Positions 29,258 through 38,043 of a DNA stretch of 64,000 bases are shown one piece after another. Made by a program: the position numbers and the translations under genes. The stretch lies in contig NZ_LMEC01000023.1 in assembly GCF_001425265.1 (NCBI RefSeq), positions 248,001 to 312,000 on the forward strand, written 5' to 3'. The notes beneath the pieces were generated by a model, which worked only from the letters and a program-made list of their open reading frames with translations, had not been told where the DNA came from and searched no databases. This stretch comes from Massilia sp. Root418. Its GTDB lineage: Bacteria > Pseudomonadota > Gammaproteobacteria > Burkholderiales > Burkholderiaceae_D. Numbering within the stretch: the first letter of the stretch is position 1; every line of letters begins with the position of its first letter.

Positions 29258-30445
29258 TCAGGCCAGCGGCTTGGCCTCCACCGCTTGGCCGGCGGCATCG
29301 AAGCGCTGCGCCACGGACACCGCGTGCAGGCCGATGGTGGCCAGCGCGTCGGCGATGTCGTCCACTTCCAGCTGCAGGTCGCAGCCGAGGTCGATCGGCT
29401 TGTCGCAGGACAGCAGCACGCTGTTGCCGGCGCCGTACAGGTTCACGCGCAGCACCATGTCGCCGCGCACGTCGGCCGGGGCGATCACGGCGCTGGCGCC
29501 CGGATGTGCCTGCAGCGCCTGGCCCAGCTTGGCCATCATGTCCAGCATGGCGTACTCGGCCTGCGCCTGTTCCTTGGCGCCGTAGAACAAGTCCTGGTAC
29601 AGGAAGTTCAGCTCCAGCGGGCGCGCGCCGGCCAGGCAGCGCTGCACCAGCGGCGCGGCGTTCAGCGTCCACTGGCGGTAGCGCTCCATGCGCGCGGCGT
29701 AGTAATCGTCCTGCTCTTGCTCGCCTTCCGGCGCCTGGTAGAAGGCATCGTCCGCGCGCTTGAGCGCGAAGCCCAGCAGGAAGCGCAGCTCCACCGCCGT
29801 GTCGTCCGCGCCGAAGGCGGTCGGCGCCCAGCCGCCCATGCTGCGCTCCAGCGCCGGCGCGGCATGCATTTTCTTTTCCGTCATGGAGGTGGCCGCTTCG
29901 CGCACCATGGCGTTGAGCTGGCTGTAGCTGACGCGGTCGATCTCGTCCAGGTCGTAGGCGTGCTGCACCAGCACCACCTTGGCCTTGGGGCTTTCCAGGC
30001 CGTCCTTGGTGAAGCTGTGCAGCAGTGCTTCGAAGGCCGCCTCGTCCTGGAATTCCTGCGCCTGCACCAAGCCGCCCGTGCTGTGCACGAACACGGGGAT
30101 GGCGAAAGCATTGATCTCGATGTCGGGCTGGCCTTCGCGGCGGATCAGCACCGTGCCGGCCGCCTCCTCCACGGTTTCGCGCAGCAGGCGGTAGGCGTCC
30201 ACGTCCTCGAAGCGGGCCAGTTCGATGGCGCTGTAGAGCAGCTCGTCCTTCTTCTGCTGCACGTATTTGCGCACCTGGCGCGGGAACTCGGCGGCTTTCT
30301 GGCGCAGCTCGGCGCTCAGCTGTTCGCCGTCTTCCTGTTCGGCCAGTTCTAGCGCGGCGGCGCACAGCGCCTCGGCCAGGAATTCTTCTTTTTCTTCGGG
30401 TGGGGTGCTGTTCTTGCGGGGAGCGGGGCGCTTATTTTTAGGCAT
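29258..30445 (-). CDS. DUF2863-like protein
   Basis: 395 residues. An acidic/basic N-terminus (PKNKRPAPRKNSTPPEEKEE) is followed by a helical part and conserved segments such as FAIPVFVHSTGGLVQAQEFQ, LFYGAKEQAQAEYAMLDMMA and MVLRVNLYGAGNSVLLSCD. These agree with my memory of DUF2863, a betaproteobacterial family of unknown function; no catalytic motif or signal peptide is visible. It is 19 bp downstream of the HDOD gene on the same strand, so the two probably share a transcript. Confidence 0.75.
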   Translation of the reverse strand: MPKNKRPAPRKNSTPPEEKEEFLAEALCAAALELAEQEDGEQLSAELRQKAAEFPRQVRKYVQQKKDELLYSAIELARFEDVDAYRLLRETVEEAAGTVLIRREGQPDIEINAFAIPVFVHSTGGLVQAQEFQDEAAFEALLHSFTKDGLESPKAKVVLVQHAYDLDEIDRVSYSQLNAMVREAATSMTEKKMHAAPALERSMGGWAPTAFGADDTAVELRFLLGFALKRADDAFYQAPEGEQEQDDYYAARMERYRQWTLNAAPLVQRCLAGARPLELNFLYQDLFYGAKEQAQAEYAMLDMMAKLGQALQAHPGASAVIAPADVRGDMVLRVNLYGAGNSVLLSCDKPIDLGCDLQLEVDDIADALATIGLHAVSVAQRFDAAGQAVEAKPLA

Positions 30446-30464
30446 GTGTGCGCAGAGGGCGTAT

Positions 30465-31331
30465 TTAGTGTTCGGTATGGAAAGTTTCGTGCAGTTCGTC
30501 GAGCAGGTCGGCGGTTTCGTCCTCGGACAGGCCGAGGTGGGCGCAGGCGGTTTCGCCGCCTTTTTCCCACTCCAGCGAGGGGCCGTAGCCGTGGAAGCGC
30601 TGGATGGCCTTGTCGGCCAGCACCGAGAGCGCTACCAGCGAACGCACCGCGTCGTCGGTGGCGTCGTCGTCCATGACGGCGTAGTCGTGATGATGCAGGA
30701 TGGCCCACGACACGTCCGGCGACAAGCCCCAGTTGCGCGCCAGCAGGCAGCCGATGGCGGCGTGGTTGGTGCTGTGGCGGGCGTCTTCCACTAATGTGAA
30801 CTTGTGCTCGGCGTCGCGGCTGGCGATGGCGAAGGTGTCTTTATAGTCGGGGAAACGGCTCATCAGCAGCGGCACGCCGATGTCGCAGAACAGGCCGAAA
30901 GTGTGGGCGATGTCGGGCGGCGCGATGCGCAGCCGGCGCGAGGTGAACACCAGCGCCTGGGCGCGGCGGGCCGAGGTTTCCCAAAAGCTGTCCAGGTTGC
31001 CGTCCTTGCCGTCGATGGCCTGGCGCGCCAGCAGCCCGGTCAGCAGCGCGGCGCACTGGTTGATACCCAGGAAATTGATGGCTTGTTCCACCGACTTGGC
31101 CTTGCGCGCGGCGCCGAAGAAGGGCGAATTGGCCAGCTTCAGCAGGGCGCCCGACATGCCCACGTCGTTGCCGATGATGCGGGCAATGCGGCGCGGCGAC
31201 GGGTCGGACTCGGCCAACTCCCTTTGCAGGTCGACCAGCAGGCTGGGGCGCGGCGGTATGCGGATCGAGCGCAGCAGGGCGTCTTCTACCGTGGAAGCGA
31301 TTACCGGGGCTGGGGCAGCGACTGAGTTCAT
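30465..31331 (-). CDS. HDOD domain-containing protein
   Basis: 288 residues from ATG 31331 (MNSVAAPAP); an upstream in-frame start adds eight residues. The HDOD domain is recognisable: PPRPSLLVDLQRELAE, SPRRIARIIGNDVGMSGALL, KLANSPFF, the SVEQAINFLGINQCAALL helix and HSTNHAAIGCLLARNWGLS. HDOD proteins are non-catalytic HD relatives that act in signalling, often linked with cyclic-di-GMP or stress. No EAL, GGDEF or receiver domain is attached. Downstream partner: the DUF2863-like gene. Confidence 0.9.
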   Translation of the reverse strand: MNSVAAPAPVIASTVEDALLRSIRIPPRPSLLVDLQRELAESDPSPRRIARIIGNDVGMSGALLKLANSPFFGAARKAKSVEQAINFLGINQCAALLTGLLARQAIDGKDGNLDSFWETSARRAQALVFTSRRLRIAPPDIAHTFGLFCDIGVPLLMSRFPDYKDTFAIASRDAEHKFTLVEDARHSTNHAAIGCLLARNWGLSPDVSWAILHHHDYAVMDDDATDDAVRSLVALSVLADKAIQRFHGYGPSLEWEKGGETACAHLGLSEDETADLLDELHETFHTEH

Positions 31332-31493
31332 GATTGGTTGGGGGCGGGTCCGCACGAAGTGCTGATTATCGCTTGTTAAGCATTGCTATAGCGCAAAATT
31401 CCGAGAAAAAAGTGTAAATGGGGCGTGGGCGGAACGAAACATTGGCAGTTGTGCACCGGGCAAACGCGGCCCGGGCGCGCTACTATTGTGCTT

Positions 31494-32060
31494 ATGACTA
31501 CTTTCATCGCCGGGATAGATTTTAGCGCACCTTCGCACGAGGTGGCGCCGCAGCTCATCGGGGTGACGGTGCTGGTGAACGGGGTAGGCGGGCGCATCGT
31601 CGAAACCGAGGCCTATGACATGACGGAGCCGGCCTCCCACACCTTCAGCGGGCCGAGCGCGCGCAACGCGTCGATGTTCGGGCCGCCGGGGCATGCGTAT
31701 GTGTACCTCTCGCACGGCATACACTGGTGTTTGAACTTCGTGTGTCGTGAGCCGGGACATGGCGCCGGGGTGCTGATCCGCGCCATCGAGCCGCTGGCGG
31801 GACTGGACGCGATGCGGGTGCGGCGCGGCGGCGAGGACGTGCGCATGCTGTGCTCCGGGCCGGGCAAGCTGTGCCAGGCCATGGCGGTCACGCGCGCACA
31901 CAACGGACTGACGTTGACGGCGCCGCCGTTCGAACTGGTGGCGCGCCCGGCGCCGCCGGCGTTGGCCGTGGGCCCGCGCATCGGCATCTCAAAGGCGGTG
32001 GAGCTGCCGTGGCGCTTCGGCGAGGCCGGCTCGCGCTTCCTGAGCCGGCCGTTCCGTTGA
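31494..32060 (+). CDS. DNA-3-methyladenine glycosylase (AAG/MPG family)
   Basis: 188 residues. The alkyladenine glycosylase fold is shown by PQLIGVTVLVNG, RIVETEAYDM with the catalytic Glu, HTFSGPSARNASMFGPPGHAYVY-like segments, YLSHGIHWCLNFVC and SGPGKLCQAM. It excises alkylated and deaminated purines from DNA. ATG 31494 is chosen; the frame upstream lacks similarity. It is a single gene divergent from the HDOD gene and followed by REP units. Confidence 0.92.
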   Translation: MTTFIAGIDFSAPSHEVAPQLIGVTVLVNGVGGRIVETEAYDMTEPASHTFSGPSARNASMFGPPGHAYVYLSHGIHWCLNFVCREPGHGAGVLIRAIEPLAGLDAMRVRRGGEDVRMLCSGPGKLCQAMAVTRAHNGLTLTAPPFELVARPAPPALAVGPRIGISKAVELPWRFGEAGSRFLSRPFR

Positions 32061-32079
32061 GTTGCGGGGACGCGGGCAT

Positions 32080-32208
32080 GGCGGGTTACGCTTCGCTAAC
32101 CCGCCCTACGTGTGATACGCGTGATATCCGTGATACCCGTGATACCCGTGATATGCGTGATATGCGTGATATGCGTAGGGCGGGTTAGGGCGCAGCCCGT
32201 AACCCGCC
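32080..32208. repeat. REP pair enclosing seven 9-bp tandem repeats (locus 2)
   Basis: REP units lie at 32080-32110 and 32175-32208 in opposite orientation, as at locus 1. Between them are seven tandem copies of a 9-bp unit, GTGATAYNC, at 32112-32174: one ending CGC, one TCC, two CCC and three TGC. There is no gene in this stretch. Confidence 0.92.
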
Positions 32209-32286
32209 TGCCGGCCGCTGGCGCTGTCAGCTCGACCCTCTTTCTGCACCGCGTCTTGCCCCACACACTAGCATTCCCGTTTAGAA

Positions 32287-32763
32287 GGACACTTCCGAAA
32301 GGTGTGATGTCACCTACGGAGGTTTTGTATGAAGCGGGAACGCAGGAATTTCACAGAAGAGTTTAAACGAGAAGCGGTCAGGTTGGTCAGCCAGCCCGGT
32401 GCTACCAAGACAGGTATCGCCCGTGATCTTGGTCGGCCCCAATTTGCTTGGTCAATGGTGCCGCGGCGCCGAAGGCATTGGCAGCTCCAAGGCCGCAGGA
32501 ACAGAGAAGGTGACCCTGGCAAACGTGAAGTGGAAAACCAAGGGCTACTGCGCTCAATTCGTATCAGCCACGAAGCAACGAGCGAGGATTTTCAGAACCT
32601 GCTCGAAACCCACGGCATCGTATGCAGCATGAGCCGAAGGGGAAATTGTTGGGACAATGCCGCGATGGAGAGTTTTTTCTCGACGCAGACACTCAACACT
32701 GGGCTACGTCAGCCCGGTACAATTCGAAGCCCAAACACTTAAATGCGCCTAAGCGAAGTGTCC
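32287..32763 (+). mobile_element. Internally deleted IS3-family element (remnant)
   Basis: Matching ends GGACACTTC (32287-32295) and GAAGTGTCC (32755-32763) flank about 477 bp, with further partial match inward (12 of 16). Inside, 32329 onward begins as a normal IS3 OrfA (MKRERRNFTEEFKREAVRLV, then the HTH KTGIARDLG) but frameshifts, and then jumps to the C-terminal part of OrfB (HGIVCSMSRRGNCWDNAAME). The element lacks most of the integrase domain and cannot move by itself. No direct target duplication was confirmed. Confidence 0.8.
32329..32742 (+). pseudogene. Fused IS3 OrfA/OrfB transposase remnant
   Basis: The open frame joins the OrfA N-terminus directly to the OrfB end after a frameshifted middle; another frame holds GQWCRGAEGIG, matching the rest of the OrfA helix region. 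A full IS3 OrfB would be about 270-290 residues, of which about 50 remain. The final piece stops before the OrfB C-terminus. Not functional. Confidence 0.8.
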
Positions 32764-32877
32764 GTTGAATCGGGGGAATGCCATCCTTCATTTAAAAACT
32801 TATGGTAATCGCATTGACTTAATTTCTCCTATCCAATCCATGACATTATCCTGAAAGTTGAAGACAGCGGCTCCACG

Positions 32878-33675
32878 ATGAAGAAAAATGCAGCGGCCAT
32901 GCCGGACGCCGGAACCGTATCGGCGATGGAAACGGAATGGATAGGGAAGATGGCGATACGCCCGGGCATAGGCCTGTTTCGCGGCAAGGCCGGCGACAAT
33001 CACCGGCACAAGCATTGGGCCCACCAGTTAAGCATTGGCATCGGCGCACCGGTGCAACTGACAGCGGACTGCGGCACGATGCAAGCCCGTGCCCTGTTTA
33101 TCCCCGCAAATACTGCGCACCAGCTCATGCCAGGCCATATGATGTCGCTGTATATGGACCCCACGACGGATGAGGCACGCGCCGTCGTGTCGATGATGCC
33201 AGCATCGGACCGGGTTGCCGAAGCTCCGGCAGGACTGGCAGCGATCGTCTTGGCGTCGTTCGGGGACGACTTGCCGCACGAGCGCAGCTTTGATACCTTG
33301 CGCGCACGCTTGCAGCTCGGTGCACTGCCGGCCCGCAATGCCAGGCTCGACGCGGTGCTGCAGATCCTGCATTCGTCCCTCGACCACGAGAACTCCCCAG
33401 ACCGTGCCGCCATGGCTGCCGCCTTGGGCATGTCCGGCAGCCGGTTTTCGCACTGGTTCCGCGAAGCGACCGGCATGCCGGTGCGCAGCTACAAGAAGTG
33501 GTTGCGGCTGGTACGTGGGATCGAACAGGTGCTTGCGGGCGAGCGGCTGACGGATGCGGCGCACGGTGCGGGGTTCTCCGACCAAGCCCACTTCACGCGG
33601 ACGTTCGTGGAGATGTTTGGCCTGAGCCCTTCAAGCGCACTGGCGCAGCTGGGCAAGATGCCACGGTACAGATAG
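32878..33675 (+). CDS. AraC family transcriptional regulator
   Basis: 265 residues. The C-terminal 90 residues contain two HTH units (AAALGMSGSRFSHWFREATG and LTDAAHGAGFSDQAHFTRTF, the latter the conserved AraC/XylS motif). The N-terminal part looks like a cupin-type sensor (HKHWAHQLSIGIGAPVQLTA, ALFIPANTAHQL). It stands 70 bp upstream of a fatty-acid hydroxylase gene on the same strand and may regulate it; the ligand is unknown. Confidence 0.9.
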   Translation: MKKNAAAMPDAGTVSAMETEWIGKMAIRPGIGLFRGKAGDNHRHKHWAHQLSIGIGAPVQLTADCGTMQARALFIPANTAHQLMPGHMMSLYMDPTTDEARAVVSMMPASDRVAEAPAGLAAIVLASFGDDLPHERSFDTLRARLQLGALPARNARLDAVLQILHSSLDHENSPDRAAMAAALGMSGSRFSHWFREATGMPVRSYKKWLRLVRGIEQVLAGERLTDAAHGAGFSDQAHFTRTFVEMFGLSPSSALAQLGKMPRYR

Positions 33676-33745
33676 CTCTTTCATTCAATTCCGGCGCAGA
33701 GAACTGGGGCAGCATGGATGCCTCGTTCACTGCCTGGAGTTCATC

Positions 33746-34594
33746 TTGAAACCTGTCATCAAATACATTGTGCGCTGGGGCGCCTATCCGATCATTTTTG
33801 GCGGCTGTGCCATTGCCCTGCTTGCCGCGACGTCGAACAATCTTCCGTACTGGCAATTGGTTCCACTTATTTCCGGCTTGGGGATGGCGTGTGTCGCGCT
33901 GCTGGAGCACGTGCAGCCATATGAACCTGCCTGGTTGTCCGACCACGGTGACACGGGTGTCGATATCCTGCATGCCCTGGTCAGCCTCACGCTGATTTTC
34001 CTGACGGCAGAAAGCGCCAGTTTCCTTGTTCAATTCTTGCCGGTGGCCAGCCTTTGGCCGGCCCATTGGCCGACTTGGGCGCAGGTGCTGCTGGCCGGCG
34101 CGATCATCGATTTCGGCCTGTGGAGCATGCATCGGGCCAGCCACAGCAATGTAAGGCTTTGGAAGCTGCACGCCATACACCACAGCGCCGAACGGCTGTA
34201 CTGGCTCAATGGCGAGCGCAGGCATCCGCTCAGTGCCCTTGTGCTCGGTGCGCCAGGAATAGCCGTCGCCGTCTTCGCGGGCGCGCCGCCCGAGATTATC
34301 GGATGCTGGCTGGCGATCGTTGCGGTGCATCTGGCGTTTCAGCATGCCAACGTGGACTACAGCGTCGGGATATTCAGGCAGGTATTGTGCGTGGCCGAAA
34401 TTCATCGCTGGCACCATAAACGGGACTACGAAGATGCGCAGGTCAATTTCGGCGAATTCTGGCTGATCTGGGATCATCTGTTCGGGACGTTCCATCATGA
34501 CCGGCAGGGCGTGCGCGCAGGCGAGGTCGGCCTGCGCGACGAGACAGCGCCGATGTCGTACTTAGGACAGCTGGCCTGGCCGTGGCGGACGTGA
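33746..34594 (+). CDS. Sterol desaturase/fatty acid hydroxylase family protein
   Basis: 282 residues, a multi-pass membrane di-iron protein. The histidine clusters are HRASH, HAIHHS and HRWHHK, with an additional QHAN segment, as in the FA_hydroxylase superfamily. The enzyme would hydroxylate or desaturate a lipid. The start is TTG at 33746, supported by GGAG six bases upstream; no in-frame ATG lies nearby upstream. It is the last ordinary chromosomal gene before the RHS island. Confidence 0.87.
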   Translation: MKPVIKYIVRWGAYPIIFGGCAIALLAATSNNLPYWQLVPLISGLGMACVALLEHVQPYEPAWLSDHGDTGVDILHALVSLTLIFLTAESASFLVQFLPVASLWPAHWPTWAQVLLAGAIIDFGLWSMHRASHSNVRLWKLHAIHHSAERLYWLNGERRHPLSALVLGAPGIAVAVFAGAPPEIIGCWLAIVAVHLAFQHANVDYSVGIFRQVLCVAEIHRWHHKRDYEDAQVNFGEFWLIWDHLFGTFHHDRQGVRAGEVGLRDETAPMSYLGQLAWPWRT

Positions 34595-34775
34595 CGGTTT
34601 GGCAGCAAAGGTTTAGGCTTGCCCGGCCACCATGGGGGGCGGGATCAAGTTGTCCACTTCGCCATTTAGACGATGACATTCCGCACGTAAATCAGCGCAC
34701 ACATGTACGTTGCCGTGTACGTTGCAGTGGGCGTTGTAGTGGACGAGTCACGGCACCGCTCGATCGACTTTGCGC

Positions 34776-35021
34776 TCACGCTGTGAAAAACTTATCGATC
34801 AGAGACTCTAAAATTCGTCCTCTCACAGTTGGTTCATATCTTTCGTCTAGGCCCCTGACCTCGAACTCGTCTTGCAGCAAATTTCTATACTCGTCCGCAA
34901 TCTCATCAGTTAGCTCAGGAACAGGTTGATTTCCGGACGAAGCTGGACAAGGCCCGGAATCAGCTTTGGCTAAAACTTCCTGGAGCACTTGCCACTCGTC
35001 CGGTGTCAATTTAATTAACAT
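34776..35021 (-). CDS. Putative immunity protein (array position G)
   Basis: 81 residues, acidic and much lower in GC than the flanking chromosome. It resembles the 84-residue frame at 36948-37202 in its C-terminal half (GL followed by EP, RG, then E-x-LID-x-F), which suggests alleles of one immunity family. It begins 14 bp after a toxin-tail fragment (35036-35255) whose counterpart also precedes the other allele. The role as cognate immunity protein is inferred from position and size; no activity is known. Confidence 0.55.
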   Translation of the reverse strand: MLIKLTPDEWQVLQEVLAKADSGPCPASSGNQPVPELTDEIADEYRNLLQDEFEVRGLDERYEPTVRGRILESLIDKFFTA

Positions 35022-35035
35022 TTTTGAACCTCCAC

Positions 35036-35255
35036 CTATTGCTCGACTGCCCTTATTAGTTTTTCAGGGGTTTTTGTTGACGTGGGGTTGACCGACACGA
35101 TCTTACCGGTCTCGGGATTTACCGCGGTCGTGGCATCTTTTCCAACAAATCGCTGGGACGCTCGCCCTATTTCATCAGTTTTAGTTTCAGTGGTCTTCAA
35201 GGGATTTTTCAGTGAGTCCAGTATTCCTTTTGGTCCGACTCCGGCTCGCTTTTGG
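35036..35255 (-). pseudogene. RHS toxin-tip 3' fragment
   Basis: The last 70 or so codons of a polymorphic-toxin C-terminal domain: GILDSLKNPLK, then RFVGKDATTAVNPETGKIVS and a stop. The segment is similar to the tip tail at 37204-37440 (AILSAVKDPVK ... GKDAKVVLN). Its 5' end is fused to an unrelated duplicated immunity-gene segment at about 35255, so the RHS core and the toxin N-terminal half are missing. The immunity frame 34776-35021 follows. Confidence 0.6.
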
Positions 35256-35583
35256 GGTAAGCCAGCCGCCATTCAGATCCCAGCATCGTCAATGGTCTTC
35301 GGATCGAATTTGACTTCACCATTGTCTGAATAGAACCTGTAGCCGACTGGTATGCATGGACATTCTTTAAAGACGACAGCGCCCCGTTGTATCGGACAGC
35401 GGTAATCCACCATTCGGACATGTGCGACGGCGATCGATAACGGACGCCCTGCGCATCATCGCCCTCAAAAACTCCCTCCGAAACGGTAATCAATTGCTCA
35501 GCGTTAGGCGGTGAAAATACTGAGCCAATTGCATCGCAGACTTGGTGTTGCTCTTGCCAGTATCGAAGAGTGTTTGAAACCCC
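35252..35583 (-). pseudogene. Truncated duplicate of an immunity gene
   Basis: About 330 bp nearly identical to 43657-43985, covering the middle and end of the 219-residue immunity gene at 43602-44261 (TLRYW, IGSVFSPPNAEQLITVSEG, YRSPSHM, WWIT). The 5' half is missing: the copy ends at 35583 inside a helix-turn-helix gene. It differs by scattered substitutions and a 6-bp in-frame insertion near 35350. Confidence 0.75.
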
Positions 35584-35963
35584 GGCTTGACCCAGCAAGG
35601 CTGCCCGACGCCGCGGAGCTGCACGTCAACCAGATCCGGCGCTACGAGGCTGGGACGGCGCAACCGACCTTAGCCGCCCTGATCCGGCTAGCCAAGGTGC
35701 TGCGCGTCAGCCTCGATGACCTGGTGTTCGGCGAAGGCGAGCGCGGGCCGGACGAGGATCTGCGCTTGCAGTTCGAGGCACTGGCGGCGATGTCGCCGGA
35801 AGAGAAACAAGTGGCTAAGGCGGTGCTCGAGGCGATGATCGTCAAGAACCAGGTCAGCGGCGCCATTGCCGGCACGCCGGCGCGGGCCAATCCGCCGGTG
35901 GAGAAGGAGAAGGAAGGAACCCGGGCTGCGGGCAGCCAACGCACCAAACGACAGCGCGCCTAG
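35584..35963 (+). pseudogene. XRE-family HTH regulator, 5' truncated and frameshifted
   Basis: Most of a helix-turn-helix repressor remains: ELHVNQIRRYEAGTAQP, TLAALIRLAKVLRVSLDDL and the tail QFEALAAMSPEEKQVAKAVL. The start of the HTH (GLTQQ) is present at about 35593-35607 in another frame, one base out, and everything before it is replaced by the duplicated immunity segment. An ATG in that segment opens a longer chimeric frame (35511-35963), but its first 25 or so residues are antisense to the immunity copy. A terminator follows. Confidence 0.7.
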
Positions 35964-35987
35964 CCGCCAACCACCAGCTGCTAAAAG

Positions 35988-36028
35988 AAGCCACTCGTAT
36001 CCGGGGCGCCGGAGGGAGTGGCTTTTTT
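35988..36028 (+). terminator. Intrinsic terminator after XRE gene
   Basis: AAGCCACTC (35988-35996) pairs with GAGTGGCTT (36016-36024), the loop contains a further TCCGG/CCGGA pairing, and a T run follows. It serves the plus-strand XRE gene. Confidence 0.85.
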
Positions 36029-36325
36029 GTTTTAAAAGAAGACAGATTCGGACCGGCCTTGTCTGGTACTGATGTCAGCCCTTGGCGGCGCGCGGGTCTC
36101 GGGGCTTCGCCCTGAGTTCAAGAAAAGCTGCGCGGCGTGATGGGGGCTGCGCCACCAAACGCCGGGCCGCGCCGTATTGCCACCACCCGTCGTGGCAGTA
36201 CGTTTCTCATCCTGACCTGCGCTTTCCTAGGTCAGGAGTGGGTTCCGCAGTGGGTTCTACCGTGGGTGCTGCCGTGGCTTCTGCACTGGGACCTCTGCTG
36301 GGCGGTGCACCAGCGCTTCCGCCAT
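36029..36325. other. Intergenic stretch without a supported gene
   Basis: Between the XRE terminator and the next immunity frame no convincing gene is visible. A plus-strand frame here encodes a Gly/Ala/Val-rich zipper-like piece (GSAVGSTVGAAVASALGPL) that runs into the antisense of the 36326-36676 gene. It could be a scrap of an RHS or phage-type protein, but neither start nor end is supported. Confidence 0.4.
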
Positions 36326-36676
36326 TCAGGCTCCCTCGCCCTCTGCAATTAATTCACGTGCCCTTGTTATTTCAAGCGGTGCAGTTAGGACGGGATTGGC
36401 GAGCTCGTAAACAGTGTCCGTTATCCATTTTTCGTGCTTACTGTCAAAGCGAAGATCCTCCCGCCCTTCAATCAAATTCGCCCACTGCTCCACAATAGAA
36501 GCAGTCAGTTCACCGCTCAGATATCGTCGAAGTACGCGTACGATGTGATCGGGATGCAACACAATCGGGACTCCTTCGAAATCCCAATCGAAACCCCTGA
36601 GCTGTCGTTGCAACTCGTTTAGCGGTCTCAAAAAATTGAGTACGGTTTCGATAACGGTTGATCGGTCATTGCTCAT
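36326..36676 (-). CDS. Putative immunity protein (array position F)
   Basis: 116 residues. The segment YLSGELTASIVEQWANLIEG followed by REDL and a terminal helix is a small-protein family I have seen near polymorphic toxins, but I cannot name it. ATG 36676 overlaps the TGA of the toxin-tip fragment upstream (ATGA), the tight coupling expected for a toxin/immunity pair. GC is lower than in the flanking chromosome. The frame is intact although its toxin is a fragment. Confidence 0.65.
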   Translation of the reverse strand: MSNDRSTVIETVLNFLRPLNELQRQLRGFDWDFEGVPIVLHPDHIVRVLRRYLSGELTASIVEQWANLIEGREDLRFDSKHEKWITDTVYELANPVLTAPLEITRARELIAEGEGA

Positions 36677-36957
36677 GGGGTCACCACATTGCCTGTAATT
36701 TTGTCCTTCACGTGGACAATTGCCCCGTCTGGAGCAGTGGTTGTCCTCGTGTATTGAATGGTTTTTCCCGCTGAATCAATCTGTTTTTCGTATAGCGCAG
36801 ACGAGCCTGGAACCTTTCCTGGCGATACACCCTGAGCCGCTACACCTCCGTTTGGAAGAGGCTTAACGGTGACGCTATCTTTTGCATTCGCAGGAAGTTT
36901 ACTTGTGAATCGTTGAATGTTCTTGGCTAGCGCTTGCCCCTCATGACCTATGGGCGT
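36673..36957 (-). pseudogene. RHS toxin-tip 3' fragment (YEKQIDSAGK type)
   Basis: An open frame without a start codon runs to a TGA at 36673-36675. It encodes IQRFTSKLPANAKDSVTVKP, PGKVPGSSALYEKQIDSAGK and a final VHVKDKITGNVVTP. The pattern looks like the end of a polymorphic-toxin nuclease domain. Upstream of about 36957 the frame overlaps the end of another immunity gene, so the RHS core and toxin N-terminus are gone. Confidence 0.65.
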
Positions 36958-37202
36958 CGCGATGCACCAAAAAAATCTATTAGCGCTTCGATTTCCCCGC
37001 CTCGCTCATTAGGCTCATCGTCTGCGAGAAGACCAGTCTCAGAGAGCTCTAAAACAAGCGCGTCGATCAATAATTCGCGCTCGCTTTCATCAAGCCCTCG
37101 CTCTCCGGTCAACGCCGCTTCTAGCGGCAGATCAAGTTTATTCTTTTCAACGATCTCGTTGAGAAGTATACGAAGATGCGGTGCTATTTTTCTCATTTTC
37201 AT
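36948..37202 (-). CDS. Putative immunity protein (array position E)
   Basis: 84 residues, acidic, related to the 81-residue frame at 34776-35021. ATG 37202 lies one base after the toxin stop at 37204-37206. The last residues (FFGASRRP) run across the recombination junction with the next toxin fragment, so the native C-terminus may be altered. Intact frame; immunity role inferred from coupling to a toxin tail. Confidence 0.6.
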   Translation of the reverse strand: MKMRKIAPHLRILLNEIVEKNKLDLPLEAALTGERGLDESERELLIDALVLELSETGLLADDEPNERGGEIEALIDFFGASRRP

Positions 37203-37203
37203 T

Positions 37204-38043
37204 TCACATTCGGATCGCGCAAAGCGCCACTATTCCTTGGGATAACGGTGACTACTTTTCCGTCACCGTTCAAAACGACCTTGGCGTCCTTGCCAGTGTA
37301 TGCAACTTTTCCGCCTGCTTGTCGGTAACTTTAACTGGATCTTTGACTGCCGATAGAATTGCCGTGGGAGATACGCCTCTACCACCATCTCGTGAGATAG
37401 CTTGGTTAAGGCCGTGTTTGGTGTAGCCGGTTATCTTCCCGCAACCGCTACTGCCTCTTTTCCAGCAACTGCTGTTGCACCTGCCTGCAGCCCCAGTAAC
37501 ACCACACCTTCACCAAGTGTGACTACCGCGGAATTCACCGCAACAGGATTAGTTAACGCCACCATACCCAATTCATAAGCCAATGGCGCTGCCATTACTG
37601 CTGTGACTACTGCCGCCGCAGGTCCGAAAGCCTCCATTGACCTCGGGTCTTTTGCCATTGCAGCGCTGAATCCCTCAGCCGCTCTTTCCTGCCGGCCATC
37701 CGGATCAATGTATTTGTACGGGTTGTTTGCCGCATACGCATAGCGGTTAAAACTGCCACCTGTATTCGCATCCGTGGTCACCGGATCAATGCTCAATAAC
37801 CTCCCCGCTAGCGGATCGTAGTACCGCTGCTGCATATAGGTCAAGCCCGTATCCGCGTCGTTGACGTGGCCAGTGAAGCCGATGGTCGGCGCATTGCCGG
37901 CCCAGGTCATGCCGTAGGGTTCGTAGCGCGTGATGCTGACGATGGCGTTGCTGGCGTTCGTCTTGGCCACGGGGCTTCCCAGTGCGTCTGTGTGGACGTA
38001 GGTGAATGTTTGCGCTTGCACCGGCGGGACGCCGTATAGCGCG
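37204..38043 (-). pseudogene. RHS core plus toxin tip (cassette D), frameshifted
   Basis: The core starts just after a truncated signal-peptide region (ALYGVPPVQAQTFTYVHTDA) and continues through YEPYGMTWAGNAPTIGF, YMQQRYYDPLAGRLLSIDP and NPYKYIDPDGR, almost identical to the other cassettes. The tip begins with an Ala-rich hydrophobic stretch and stops at 37431. A base shift later, the toxin tail resumes (GYTKHGLNQAISRDGGRG ... GKDAKVVLN), with a second shift near 37335 before the real stop at 37204. The signal-peptide start is missing, being replaced upstream of 38043. Non-functional as it stands. Confidence 0.75.

Noticed and set aside
32112..32174. A CRISPR array
   Set aside because: The repeat unit is 9 bp with no spacers between copies and no cas gene in the window.
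36082..36498. A plus-strand gene with a Gly-zipper-like segment
   Set aside because: It overlaps the well-supported immunity frame 36326-36676 antisense and only a short piece looks protein-like.
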